Source of the DNA: Elgaria multicarinata webbii
Lineage: Eukaryota; Chordata; Lepidosauria; Squamata; Anguidae
Assembly: GCF_023053635.1 (NCBI RefSeq)
Contig: NC_086192.1
Coordinates: forward strand, 16,468,001-16,532,000
Direction: 5' to 3'
DNA: 64,000 bases
The notes beneath the pieces were generated by a model that saw nothing but the letters and a program-made list of their open reading frames with translations, did not search any database and had not been told where the DNA came from. The translations under genes and the position numbers were made by a program. Shown one piece after another: positions 45,440 through 57,432 of this stretch; within the stretch, counting starts at the first letter, position 1; each line of letters starts with the position of its first letter.

Positions 45440-47190
45440 GTTGGGCTCAAGCAGTTTTGCTTTTATTTTAAACCAACGTAAGCAGGGAAAAGAAAGGGCA
45501 CATTCACACTAAAACCCTCAAGAGGAATGATCCAAGTCTTCATTGCAACGTTTAAGAAAAGTCAAGCCCCGTCCTCCGCCGCACTCACACCACAGCGACA
45601 TCTCCCCAACACAACCTAACTTGGGGGGGGGGGAATGCAGGCTCCTAAAGGCAATGGGGAGATGCCCCCCCCCCACGGGTGCTCCTTTGGGCAAAGGGAT
45701 CCCTTCTCCTTGATCATCATCAGCAGGAGGGGAAGCAAAGGGCTACCCCACACAGAGAGAGACCGGCCTTGGGCATACAAATGGGCCCCCGAATGATGGC
45801 AGGCCAGGCCTCTCTGTCCCCCCCACCATGACCAACGGTCCCGCCGCAGCACCCCTTTAAACGTGCAAGAGCTCTCGAGCACCACAGAACAGACTGAGCC
45901 ACGTACACCTCAGAAAACAAAAACGTTGGCCTGTGGGAAGGGGGCGGGCTGGCAGCGGGCAAGGGTAACCCACCCACTCCACCCCGAAAGGCCCGCCCAC
46001 CCCCACGCACAGGCCAATTCCTAACCAACGGCTTTGTACTCTCACACGTCTATGAACCAAGCTTGAAGGAATTCAAAGGCAATTTAGCTTAAATATAAAA
46101 ATAAAGTTTCACTTTGTTAAAAAATGCTTAAATATTATTTTAAATTTAGAATTCGGCAGGCTCACGCACACACTCACACTGCTGTCTCCGATGTATGAAA
46201 AGGGGCTGGGGGGGCGGCGGACAGCCTCCCCTCCGCCCCCCAAGCAGGGCGCCCCACCCTGGGGGGGGGCTCAGGCCACACGCGCAGTGAGGCAGCGACC
46301 GTCCACGGCCAATTCAGCGGGGCTCTTCGTCTCCCTTGGAGACAGGCACCCCCAAAACTGTTCACAAGTCCGGCATTACCAACATGCCGCCACACATACA
46401 AGTTAATTCTTCCTCCAAACTCGATTCACAGAGCAAGTTAAAAAACGAAAGGAAGGGAAGAACACAAACATCCCGGGGGGCAAAACACAAGACAACTGGG
46501 GTGGGGGGTGGGAGGGAGGGAAGAGTAGCAGCAACGACAGCGAGTGGCAGACGCCCCCTCACCGAAGGCTCGTGGGGGCGGGCTCTCCCCTCTCTGCCCC
46601 CCCACCCCGGAAGGGCCACCTTGGTCCCCCACCGCCTGGGCAAGACCCTCTGCCCCACCCCCACCCCCACCCCAGGGAAAGGCTTCCCAGAGCTGCTGTG
46701 GGCAGGTTCTGGGGCACGAGAAGGGGGTGGGGGGAGTGATGGAAGCAGGGCCCGGCTCCCCATGGGGCCGCGGAGGGGGAGGTGCGCCTAGCGCCTCCCT
46801 GGCACACGATCAGCCCCACTTGGCTTGGGGGGGGGCAGCAGAGAGGAAGAGATCCGGTGGGGGGGGGGGCAGGAGGAAAAGGGGAAGTAGCAGATATGTA
46901 CAAAATTTTATCCAGACTCAGCCATGTACTGTTCAAGTAAAAAGGGCTTGGTTTCTCCCGCTGCCCCACATGAGGGGTCAACAGCACTCGGTAGTCACTT
47001 CTTCCAGGACTGGTAGATGTCACAGAATGCCCAGGAGGGTCCCGCGGAGGACGTGCATTGGAATTCAGCCGCTGCCGCCTGCCTCCCTCCCTCCCTCCCA
47101 CCCTCCCTGGGTCGGTCACATCCAGCTCCGTCGGTGGGTGGGTGGGTGGGTTCGCCAGGGGCCGGAGTCCCGCCAGAGAGGTGCTCCCGG
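45440..47190 (-). other. POM121 3' UTR
   Basis: Non-coding stretch between the POM121 stop codon (47191-47193) and the candidate poly(A) signal. It has G/C homopolymer runs and an AT-rich patch near 46085-46150. No gene or clear transposon was recognised in it. Extent is inferred from the signal. Confidence 0.55.
45462..45467 (-). terminator. POM121 poly(A) signal
   Basis: The minus strand reads AATAAA here, about 1.7 kb downstream of the POM121 stop. The convergent NSUN5 signal lies about 500 bp further left. An alternative AATAAA on the minus strand was not found closer to the stop. Confidence 0.6.
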
Positions 47191-50100
47191 CTACTTCTTG
47201 CGGGTGTGCTGCCTCCGGGCCTGCAACCGCTGGCGGGCCCCCATCTTGCTTCCTGCCCCGATGGAGAAGGTGGGTGCCGGGGCCCCCGGAGGAGCGGAGA
47301 AGTTGGGTGCTGGGGGCCCTGGAGGGAGGGAGGGAGGAGCGGTCAGCCTTTTGCCCACGTGCCCCAGGCGCCTTGGCCACCCACACCACGCGGCTCCCCA
47401 CGCTTACCAAAAGAAGGCCCTGCTCCTCCAAAGGCGGGGGCTCCAAAGGAGAGGGGGCAGCCCCCCACGGCGCCCCCTCCTGGGCCAGGCGCACTCTGCC
47501 CAAACGTGGGTGTCGGAGCTCCTAGAACACAGAACGGGGGCGCAGTTGGAGGGCCCCTGGAGGTGAAGCTGTATTGTGTGCGGGGGGGGGGGGAAGCAGA
47601 GCCAAGACACCAACACCCCCCCCCACCCCCCGTGGGTGAGGACAGAACATACCCCTGCCCCACAGCCCACGTGCCTCCTCTGGGGCTCCCCACTCCGAGG
47701 AAAAGGCAGAAGAGCAGGGGGGCAGCTCCCTTGGAAGGGAGGAGTCCCACGCGCAGAGGAGCACGCACATGGCCTCCCCGTCCGCAGAGACCTGCGTCCA
47801 CACCTGCCCCCCTGCTTTGCCAGAAGATGGCTGTGATGAGGAGGCAGGAGAGTTCTGGCTGCGCTCCCAGGCCAGGGCTCAACCACAGCGGCCACGGCAT
47901 CTCCCCAGGGAGGGGAATGGGACCCCCACCCCCACCCCCACCCCCACCGAAGGGGACTCACCTCCAAAGGCCGGCTTGCTCTCCGGGGCGCCTGGGATGC
48001 TGAAGGCGAAGACGGAGCTCTGGCTCTGGGCTCCCAGAGGGGTTTGGGCCAAGGAGGCCCCGAAGGGGGGTGGCGGCCCCCACAGTCCCGCTCGGCCCGC
48101 CCCCGAAGCTGAAGGCGACGGGGGGCGCTCCTGTGCCCATGGGGCTGGCGGTGGCGGTGGCTCCGGCCCCGAAAGCGCTGCCCGCTGTGGCTGGCTGGCT
48201 GGCTGTCCCAAAGGCGAAGGGTGCGGGGGCTGGCCCGCCGAACATGGAGCCCCCCTGGGCACCCCCTCCGCTGCTGGCGGTCTGCGTGCTGGAGCCGAAG
48301 CCCGCAGAGGTGGCTGTGGTGGCTGCGCTGCCGCCAAAGGAGAAGCCGGGCGGCGTGGCGCTGCCAAAGGCCGGCTGGGGAGCGGTGCTTTTGGTGCCGA
48401 AGGAGACTGCCGGGCTGGCCTCCCCGAAGGGGGTCTGCGTGGCGCTGCCAAAGGCCGGCTGGGCCACCACGCTGCTGCTGCTGCTGCCGCCGCGGAAGTT
48501 GAAAGGAGTCCCAAAGGCCCCAGGGCCTGCCGCCTTCGCAGCCGCCTTCGCAGCCGGCTTCAGTCCTTCGGAGATCCCCGCCTCAAAGACCGGCTGGCTG
48601 CCGGCTGCGGCATACGGAGGAGGCGGCTTGGAAGCCGCGCCGAAGCCCCCGCTGAACGCAGAACTGCCCGACCCAAACGCCAGCGGAGGCGGCGCCGTGG
48701 CAGAGGGGGCGGAAGAGGCCTGGGGGGCCAGACGGCTTCCCCCGCCAAAGAGGCTGAAGCCCGAGGTGGCGGCGGTGGTAGCGGCCGCAGTGCCGGGAGC
48801 CGATTCGCTGCTGGCGGCGGTGGCGGCCGCCTGGCCGAAGGCAGAGCTTGCCAAGGGGCTGGGAGAGGGTCCCGAGGGGCCCCCCAGCTGGCCAAATGGA
48901 AACAGGGGGCCTGCCGCAGTGCTGGCGCTGGGCGAGGCCCCGAAGAGCGAGGGCTGCTGGGGGGGCCAGGTGGCGGCGGCAGCAGCAGGGGCTGCTGGGG
49001 AAGCCGTGGCAGCAGCAGCGGCTGCCGTGAGGGAGGAGGAGGAGGAGGAGCTGCTGGGCGCAGCAGTGGCAGCGGGCAGGCCAGACCCAAAGCTGAAGAC
49101 CAGCTTGCTGGCGGAGGCGGTCGTCCCGCTGGCCGTGGCGGGGGTCGAGCTGGGGGTGGTGCCGGGGAACCCTGGAACGCTGGGGGCCGAGGCTGGCTGA
49201 AGAAGGGGCTGCCGGGGGCCGAAAGGAGAAGACGACGCGGCGGCCGGCAGGGGCAGGCCGGCGAAGATGGGCTTGAAGGTGCTGCTGGGCGCCACGCCCG
49301 GAGAGGCCCCGGAGGGTGGCGCCATCTCAGAGGAGGGGGCTGCTGCTGAGGCGCCCTGGCCGCTCACGGGGAAGCCCAGGCCCTCCGCCGCTTTGGCCAG
49401 GCTGCCAAAGACCGGTTTGAAGACGGGCGCCGTGCTGGGCGGAGGAGCGGCTGGGGCTGGGGCTGCTGCTGCTGCCGTCGTCGTCAGCGCCGTCGTCATG
49501 GGCTGGCTGGCAGGAGGGCTGGTGAGGATGCCGAAGAGGATGTTGGGCTTGGGGGCGGAGGACGGCCTGGCCGGGGTCTGGCCCAGCTCGGAGGAGGAGG
49601 AGGAGGAGGAGGAGGAGGAGGGCACCGTCACGCCGCTGGTGCCACTAGCAGGCTGGGCAGCACTTGGAGGAGCTGGAGCCGGAGCCGGAGCCGGGGCCAG
49701 GGGCTGCGCTGCCTCCGGGGAGCCCACGGGCACAGCCAAGGAGCCCACGTCTGGAGAAGCGGGGAGCACCAGTGGCCAAGAAGACACGGCAGCCGCAGCG
49801 CTGGGCTCTGAAGGGGGAGAAGAACAGAGACAGCGGCCCCTCCGGTCACCACAGGCTCAGCAGGGGTCCAAGAAGCCCCGTCGTCGTTCAATCAAGAGCC
49901 CCCCCACTCCCCACAGGACAGAGACGAAAGAGGAGAGAATCCCGGTCCTTCGTCACGCCCTTTGACAGTGGCGGAAGGATGGGGGGAGGTTCAAAGGGCC
50001 CAACGCAACACCTCCCTGCGCAAATCTGTACCCGTCGGAGCAGCAATAGCGATCGATTGCTCCATCTGTCGCTCCACCTCAGAGCTTCCTGACAAGCACG

Positions 50101-53100
50101 TGGGGGTGGGTGGGAACACGTCTCCAGGCCGACAGAGACTAGTCCCGCCCTGCCCTTGCTCCCCTAGCTGGAGATCCCTCTGCCCGCTAATCCCTGTAAC
50201 AGCAGGGCAGCCTAGTCCTTCACCAAGGCCCCGAACGGTTGTCCTCCAGATGTTTTGGATTACAACGCCCAGCAAAAAGGGGCCCATATTCACCCCCAGG
50301 AGCTGCAAATACAGCAAGGGGGCCTTTGGAGCCCGCACCTGTTTTACTTGCTCTGAGAGAGATGCCAGGGATATATGCCAAGCGCGCCCCACGGCATCAA
50401 ACTGCACCTTCCAGAGGTGACTCTGGCTTCCCCCCACCCCCCGTTGCAGCAGCTGAAGAAACACCCCTGCAGAGCGGACCCAGAAAGCTCCCCCCCATCT
50501 TCCTATACGCCTCTGAGAAGGAGGCCGACAGCTGGGCCAAACCGGCCTCCGGCGGAAGGGAGCTCCGAGCAGAGAGCCCTGCAAAACCACAGAGGCTTCC
50601 CTGGGAGGGGCCCAATCCCTTTACAGTAGGCTCCGTCATGTCGCCTTTTAGGGCTTCAATGGCTGCACTCTCAGGCGCCAAAAGCAAAGCCTGCCTCCCG
50701 GTCGAAGGAAGAAAGGCGTTGGGGAGAATCTGAAAGGGATGCAAAAACCGTCTGTCCCCCACCAGATCCCCTCCGGCAGCCTCCTCCCAGTCACATAGGG
50801 GCTTGGCGTGGCTGTGGCAGAGGAGCTGCAGCCGCCAAGGGGCGCCCCCCCACCCCGACTCACCTGCCTGCCCTGGGCAGCAGCTCTGCTCCTCTTGCCT
50901 CTTCTTCAGGCTCTCCAGGAGCACGTTGCTCCCTGCGGCTGTGACCACGGCCAGCGGGACCGGGGCTGGCGCAGCGGACATCGGGGTGAAGGACAGGGCG
51001 GTGGGTTCAGGGGGGGTCTCCACAGGGGGACTCGTGCTGGGATCTGTGGGGTAGGACCGACACGCTGGAGCACCACCACTGGGCCTTCCCAGCCCCCCCC
51101 CCCACCAGGGCCAAGGAACGAGGCTACCAGCGGGCAGGAGCCCCTGTGAGGTGGCCTGGGTAGAGACCCGACCTGACCCACCCCACCCCACCCCACCCCG
51201 CTCTCTGGGGCTGGCCAGCCCACTCGCCATCAGGCACAGAGCAGTTTGTCTGATGGGCAGTTTGAGGGGGGGGGGGTCGCCTACCTGTTTTCTCCTCCAA
51301 GACTTTGTTGAACCACTGCAGCGCCGCCGCCTTCTCTGCATCCAAGTCCTCCGAGGTGACGGAATAGCCCAGCTGAGGAGGGGGCGGCTGCCAAGAGAAC
51401 GGCAGGGTCAGCCCTGCCCGTCCAGGAGGCACCCAAGAGGCCAGGGCACCTTCCCCCCAACCCCCGGGGGCCCCCGGCCGCATCCTGAGAGCAGGGAAGC
51501 GAGCCCAAGGCTGTGCCACGGCAGTGGCTTTTGACGTGGGGCCCTAGCCACGCTGGAGAGCGGACAGTGCCCCGGCACGGCGCGTCTGGCTCAAGGGCTC
51601 GCTAGGGCCCCTGAGAAGCGGACGGGGCAAGAGCCACCCAGCAGGAGAGGCCTACCAAGGGAAAGTGATTGCCACGGCGCACCGAGAGCAGCTGGATCCT
51701 GCGCTTGCGCTTGCCGCCGCTGCCTGGCGAAGACCGCGCGCCCGGAGAGCTGGGTGCGATCTGCAGGGGCGTTTCTTCAGCTGCTGCAACGGGAAGGGTG
51801 GGGGGAGGTCGGAATGGGCAAAGCCTGGGCTTTTGAAGCACCCACGAGCCACGTCGGAAGACCGTCCCTTTCCAGCAGGCCCTGCCCTGCCGATGGGGAC
51901 TCAGACTCTGGCCGAAGGCTCCAAAGGCCGAGGCCGAGGCCTGGCTGCTGTGCCACAGGCACCGGAGCAGGCTCCTGGTTGTGAGCAGCAGCTGAGGAAG
52001 GGGCCAGGTGGGCCCTGGAAAGGGGCTCCTTCTGCCAGCCTCGCCTCCAGCTGGCGGTGAAACGCACCTCCCTCCCCCGAGGAGGCCAGGCACTTCCGAT
52101 GGGCCTGTTTTTGACCCCCTGCCCCCCCCCCCAGCTCACTCACTCTTCTCTGCTTGCACCTCCTTGTCCGCCTTCATGGGGGTTGACGTGCTGGACCGGT
52201 GAGGCTCCTCTTCCCTGCAGTGACAGGAGAAAGCTGGTGAGAGGCAGCGCTGGAGGGGGCAGAGGGCTTGCCCCACCACATCCACGGGCAGAGTCAGCCC
52301 TCCCTCGAATACTCACAGGCAACAACCAGGCAGGCCGATGCCTATTATTCGAAGGCACCATTCAACCGGGACACAAACCCGCCCCGTCCCTCAGAAGAGG
52401 AACGCTTCTTGCCCGGGCAAACTGCTTTGGCTCAGCTCTGCCAAGGAGAGGTGGGAAGGGAGCCGCCCCGCGAGTCTGCCAACGGAAGCCCCAGCGCTTG
52501 TCCCATCGAGGCCTCCAGAGCAGAGCACGCCCCGCCGGCCTCTACCCACCACAAACAGCCCACGGAATAACATCCCAGCTCAGGCGTGCAGGGAGGCGGC
52601 TGCACTCACGTGAGGCTGGCGTTGGGGTACCTGGCCTTCTTGTTCGGCCTTTCAGGCGTCTGGGAACGGGAGGAGGCCGGGCTGGACAGGGGAGAGGTGC
52701 TTGGGCCGCTTCTCTTCCACAGCTGGAGGAGGGAAGAAGACAAAGCAACAGGGGAGGTCAGGAGCAGGGACGGGCGCTCATGTTCCCAAGGCCCAGCCCA
52801 GCGGCCTCTCGTGAGGAGACGTCTGCTGAAATATTTATTTATTGCGTTTATATACCACCGCCCCATTCTGACTACGATAAAATACGTATTTCTTTTCTGG
52901 TCAGGGTCCCCCACCGCCCCCGGCCCCGGCGGGACACAGCCTGCCAGAAACACAAGCCCCCTCGGAGCCCCCCCCCAACCCCCTGCGTACCTGGGCCAGG
53001 CCTCGCGACGAGCTGTAGGAGCTGGCGATGGCGTTGCGGAGGGTGCTGGGAATCCCGCCCACGGCCAAGCTGTTGATGGAGCTGAGGGAGGAGGTGCGCG

Positions 53101-56100
53101 ACCTCTTGGAGGAGCCGTCGTCGAGGCAGTGGGAAGGAAGGAGGCTGCGCTTCAGGGCGCCGGGCCTAGGGAGAGAGGCGGAGGCGAGGGGTTACGTCCC
53201 AGGCCCAGCTCTGCCGGGCGCTCCTCTGCTGGTCCTGGGGCTGATCGTTCACACCCAGGAGAGCCAAAGCCGGATCTTCCCTCCTGCCTCGTTCAGCACT
53301 GGCCCCAACCTGGCACTCAGGCACAGAGGGACGTCCTGGGACCCAAGGACACAGCATGGAGACGGTCCAGTCACGGGCTCTATCCTTTCACTAGTGTTTA
53401 GCTGTGGGGGTCAGGGTCACTCTGCTTGGAGAAGCAGCCCTGGGGAGAAAGGCAGGCGATGGGCGGCGGAAGACTTCCCCTGAGCTGTCGGCTGCCGCCC
53501 TCTCCGCCCCCAGATCAACCCGTTCAAAGACGCTTGGCCAGGCCACGGTCTCGGCACTTACTTGGGCACGAGAGACGCTGGCGCTCCGTTGGCCACCAGG
53601 GGCTCAAAGGCAGACTGCCCGCTTCCGCTACTGCCGTGGCGCCTGCAGAGGAAGGCGGAGCAACGCGTTAAGAGAGCTGCGACCCGCAGGGCGCGGATGG
53701 GAGCTGGCCTGAGGAGCCCCACCGGCCCGCTCGGTCTTCCATGGGGGCTGCCAGCCTCCCAAGAGGCCCCCGCCCGTTACCTCCTCTTGTTCTCCTGGGC
53801 ACTGGGGGAGCTCCGGTCGTCCTCTTCCTCCTCCACGGCCCTCTTCCGGCTCTCCCGGAGAGCACTCAAGACGGTCTCTTTTGCACAGGGGTCCGGGGTG
53901 CTGTTGAGTGCTGGCGAGGGAGCCATGGGAGAAGCCAGCTGCTCCAGCCTGTCAAGGTGAAATTGCAGCATGTCACAAGGAGGGCAGATCCCACACACAC
54001 ACACCCGCCACATGGTACCCCAGGAGCCAGGCCACCCCACCCCTCTTCCCCACCACCCGCCTCCACCCGAGCAGATCACGGAGGCAGCCCGCCCACATCA
54101 GCTCCAGGGCTCACTCCTGACCTCACAAAGCACTTCTAGGGCAACGCACGGATGCTGATTAAGAAGGCCATGAGCTGTGGAGGCAGGAAGGGTGTGTGGC
54201 TCAGCCAGTAATACCCTGGCCAGCTAATCAGGACTTGGCCTGAAAGGCATCCGGGCCAGAGGAAACTTTCTTGCTGCATCCCAACCAGTCCAGCAGGGGA
54301 AGGAGGTGTGAATCATCTCCCAGTAGGGCCCCCACTGATGCGCTTGCAAAGCTACCAACTGCCCAACAGCGACTGGATCCCAGGCGTAAGACTCACCGCG
54401 GGGAGCGGCCGAGGCTGCTGTCCGGCCGCGCAATCTTCACTGTCACGGGGCTCTGGATCATACCGGAGTTGTGAGCGGACAGCCTGTTTTTCCGCCCGTA
54501 GCTGTCCCAGCAAATCGTAGGCAGGGTCCCCAGAGAGGTATACTGGGCCTGCTGGATGGGATAGCGCCGGCGAGGGGTGAGCATGAAATGAGTGGGTGGA
54601 GCGAGGTGGTCCCTGGGGGTAGAGAGAACACACAGCGAGCCATCAGGCAAGGCGGAAGGAGGCGAAACGGCCTAGAAGTCATTCTAGGGCCATGAGCTGG
54701 GCAGGCAAGCAGGCAGGCAGGCGGGGCTTTCCTCCTAGAAGGGCAAGATGGAAAAGGCACCTGGAAATGGCCAAAGCCCCGCCATTATGGATCCTGCTGA
54801 TCCCTCAGCCAGACACAACAAGACACACAGCAAGCCAGTCCGTGCTGTGGGTCACTTCAAAGCCCTGGCAGAAGCCTTCCTCCAACACGGTTCTTGCTGT
54901 GTCAGCAGAAATACCAGTGAAACAGGAAGTGACACACACACACACCGGTCCCCGAGAGTTTGCTACCATAAATAAATAAAACAAACGCAAGCTGCAGCCA
55001 TGGGACCCATGCCCTCCTGTTTTGTGTGCAGGGTCTTCCATTGATTTGGACCCTTTGTGCCCAACCATTCTGGCTGAAAAGGAAGTCACCCAAGGCAGCT
55101 GGACTAGCAGGTTTCAAACATGGTGATAAAGCAATTATGTACAGAACCCCAGCTGGTGCATCCAGCCCAGCTGATGACCTTGGGGTGGGGGGAGAAGCCT
55201 GCTCTCTCATCAGCAATGGGCCCCATCCGCACTTCTGGCGCACACGCACACACACCCCTCCAACCAAAGCACCCTGCCTGGGTGGTTGGATGCAGGCCGT
55301 GAAAGGTGGTGAACCAGCAGGAGGGTGGGGGTGGTCATGCAGCGAGGAGGGAACGTGGATCCCTGCTTCTCCACCTGGGAAACCCAGAGTGCAGCAGGTA
55401 AGCAGAGGCAAGCGCTCTGATGTGGCGACACTCACTTTGATACGAAGCAAGCTTTAATGAAGCTGGGCGGGAGGGAACGGAAACAGAAAAGCAGCAGGAC
55501 CACGATGGCAGGGAAGAAGCCAGGCTGCTTTCAGCCCCCCCCCCCCTGGGGAAAGCAAGCACCCCCAGCCTGGTTCTATCCTGACAGCCCTCCAGGAAGG
55601 CTTCGTTCCGTCCCAGACCCTGGGCAGCAGCCACCCGTCCCATCAGCGCAGACCTTGAGCACCACAGGTGCACTCGCTCTAAGGGGCCTTCCCAGGAGAC
55701 CTCTGCCAGGGGCCCCTGGGTGCCCCGGTCCGACGACTCCAGCATCAGCCTGGAGAGCCCCCCACAAGGCCCTGCCCTGGAAGTGGTTTTAACTGGGGAA
55801 GGTTCAACCTTGGAGGACAAACACTGCGCGCAAACACATGTGTGTGTATAGACAGACACACACCCCGCACACAAAGAGATAGACAACACACACCCCACAC
55901 ACAAACACACAGAGAGAGAAATACACCTGAATGCATATGGATTGCTTTCCTCCATAGACAAGGGGGGGCAAGGAAGGAGCACCAAGGCAGGTCTGAACTC
56001 AGGTCAGGTTTCGGGGGACTTGTGAAGAGGCCCTGGAGCTTCTGCACTGCTGTGTGGCGGGGGGGGGGGGGAGAGAGGCAGCCCCCGTCCCCCTAACCCT

Positions 56101-57175
56101 GAAGCCCCTCTCCCCTTGGACATCTAACTGGAGGGCGGGAGGGAATCCAGATCAGGCTGGTGGCCAGGAATGCTGGGTCCAGAACACCTGGATGGGGAAG
56201 GCCAGAGTGAAGCATTTCTCTCTGCAGTTTGTTCCCCATCATGGAGCACGCGCAGAGTGCCTTTGCACCTTCCCCGTAGACCCACCCCCAGGGGGAGGGC
56301 GAGCCTCTGACATCCCTTCTATCCACCTGTATCAAGGTGTGTGTGGGTGTGTGTGTGTGGGGGCAATGTGGCCCTCTGCATGTTGATGGGCAGCAACTCC
56401 CATCAGCCCCCGCCAGCAAAGCCAATGTCAAGGGCTGGTGGGTGGGTGGGGGGCTTCCTTCCTTCCTTCCTCCTCGGTGTGTGTATGCGTGGAGGGGAGT
56501 CCTGAGCCCCCTCCAACCTTTACCTGAGTTTCTCCTTTCTGACACCCCCCCCCAACAACGGGGGGGGGGAAGAGAAGAAGGCGGGGCCTTACCCCCCATG
56601 AAACACGCCCACCTTCTCCTTCCACCTCCAGCTCGGGGCAGGCCGGCTTCTCTCCGAAGGGGGGGGGCGTGCGTGCGTGGGGGGGGGCGTGCAGTTGCGG
56701 CGCGTCTCCTGGGCGCGTGCAGAGTGCCAGGGGGCGGAGCAGGCGCGCGCTCTTACCCGCCGCCGTGGTGCCGCCGCCTCTTCCACGCGCCGCTGTCCTG
56801 CCAGGCTGGGGCGGCCTGGGCCGAGGCCGAGGCCGAGGCGGGCGCCCCGTTGGCCACGGCGTCCTTGCGCGGGGCCCCGCGGCGCTCCGGCCCTCCCGCC
56901 CAGGCCGAAGCCGAGGCTGTCGCCGCCGCCGCCGCCGCCCAGGCCGCTCCTCCGGCCGCCGCCAGCGCCAGCGCCGCCCCGGACAGGCCCAGCAGCAGCA
57001 CCAGCAGCAGCAGCGCCAGCAGCAGCGCCAGCGCCGCCGCCGCCGGCAGCTCCCAGGCCACGGCGTCGTCCGGAGGGCCGCCCCGCCCGCCTCGCCCTCG
57101 CCGCCGGCCTCCCCGCCCCCGCCGCCGCGACGGAGGCCACCAGGCCCAGCCGGGCGCCGAGCCGCCCCGAGACAT
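47191..57175 (-). CDS. POM121: POM121, transmembrane FG nucleoporin, one-base frame break
   Basis: Thirteen coding exons on the minus strand: 56757-57175, 54397-54612, 53781-53948, 53562-53642, 52991-53165, 52631-52722, 52144-52214, 51656-51783, 51285-51387, 50864-51043, 47962-49807, 47408-47521 and 47191-47318. A hydrophobic segment (residues about 44-73) anchors the N-terminus. The nuclear-localisation region follows ([38 protein letters not shown]). [16 protein letters not shown] then matches the human protein. The long exon encodes a Ser/Ala/Pro-rich FG domain, and the C-terminus reads [15 protein letters not shown], as in human. The exons sum to 3721 bases, one more than a multiple of three. 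The extra base maps to the long exon, where the frame changes within a six-C run at 48065-48070; a run of five would give 1239 aa. Family role: anchors and assembles nuclear pores in the nuclear membrane. Confidence 0.93.
48065..48070 (-). other. Frame break in POM121 long exon
   Basis: Upstream of this C6 run (minus reading) the frame gives [11 protein letters not shown]. Downstream, the conserved frame ([12 protein letters not shown], then ESKPAFGG) is one register away. Human reads TPFAGGLGQ at the same place, so a run of five C would restore agreement. Either a homopolymer sequence error or a real one-base insertion in this allele explains it. Confidence 0.8.
49808..50863. other. POM121 intron 10
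   Basis: Contains one palindromic-family arm (50238-50275) and, at about 50434-50490 on the plus strand, an inverted copy of the start of POM121 exon 8 and its preceding tract. An exon-like stretch on the minus strand near 50562-50677 was not accepted. Confidence 0.6.
50434..50490 (+). repeat. Inverted partial copy of POM121 exon 8 acceptor region
   Basis: The plus strand reads GTTGCAGCAGCTGAAGAAAC, then CCCCTGCAGA. The minus strand at 51790-51740 carries the same 20-mer at the exon 8 boundary, followed by G rather than A before CCCCTGCAGA. Similarity covers about 55 bases, including the C-rich tract. Confidence 0.8.
51778..51790 (-). other. NAGNAG acceptor of POM121 exon 8
   Basis: The minus strand reads GCAGCAG at the exon start, so the acceptor can fall at 51784 or three bases later. 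The two forms would read TAEE or TEE. Such tandem acceptors commonly give both products. Confidence 0.5.
51784..52143. other. POM121 intron 7
   Basis: GC-rich; no repeat recognised. Confidence 0.5.
52610..52633 (-). other. Two in-phase donors of POM121 exon 6
   Basis: After the conserved SQTPERP stretch, a weak donor (GTACCC after 52631) matches the human junction. A stronger donor (GTGAGT after 52610) lies 21 bases later in the same phase. Using the second would add seven residues. Which is used cannot be told from sequence. Confidence 0.5.
52830..52872 (-). mobile_element. L2-type LINE tail in POM121 intron 5
   Basis: AAATATTTATTTATTGCGTT then TATATACCACCGCCCC is the reversed end of the same L2 tail seen at 3465 and 26430. 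Very short 5'-truncated insertion. Confidence 0.6.
53166..53561. other. POM121 intron 4
   Basis: Nothing recognised besides the splice sites. Confidence 0.5.
53949..54396. other. POM121 intron 2
   Basis: A short (AC)n at 53992-54004. Nothing else recognised. Confidence 0.5.
54613..56756. other. POM121 intron 1
   Basis: Several CA/CAC-rich patches (54930-54945, 55241-55257, 55853-55911), a C10 run (55536-55546) and a G run (56059-56071). A palindromic-family arm lies at about 56380-56412. No exon found. Confidence 0.5.
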
Positions 57176-57260
57176 CGAGGCCCGAAGCCGCCGCCGCCGC
57201 CGCCGCCGCCGCGGCCTCTCGCGCCGCCCCTGCTCCGAGTCCGGCCCGGCGTGCACCGCG

Positions 57261-57272
57261 CGCGCCTGCGCA
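57261..57272. promoter_or_regulatory. NRF1-like site upstream of POM121
   Basis: CGCGCCTGCGCA differs at one position from the NRF1 consensus and lies about 90 bp upstream of the POM121 start codon, within a strongly CpG-rich stretch (about 56650-57400). Promoter assignment is by position. Confidence 0.4.
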
Positions 57273-57391
57273 GAGGGGCCCGTGGGGGCGGGGCCGGCCG
57301 CTGAGGCGGGCCGGGGAAAAGGCGGGAAGGCGCGGCGGAGGGGCAACGGCCGCCCGGGAGGCGTTGGCGGCGCGAGGGGCGGGAGAGGAAG

Positions 57392-57432
57392 GAAGGAATA
57401 AATAAACGAATAAATGAATAAAATGAATAAAG
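57392..57432. repeat. (AATA/AATGAATA)n microsatellite
   Basis: AATAAATAAACGAATAAATG-type repeats upstream of the POM121 promoter. Confidence 0.85.

Noticed and set aside
47769-49349. A 526-codon plus-strand open frame opposite POM121
   Set aside because: It is the complement of the GC-rich, Ala/Ser/Pro-coding FG exon, where stop codons are scarce on the other strand. It shows no family motif, and the minus-strand reading matches POM121.
50562-50677. Possible extra POM121 exon on the minus strand (reading [21 protein letters not shown])
   Set aside because: A loose likeness to a human segment exists, but the donor is unclear. Exon 10 joins in phase to the long exon without it, and total length already fits.
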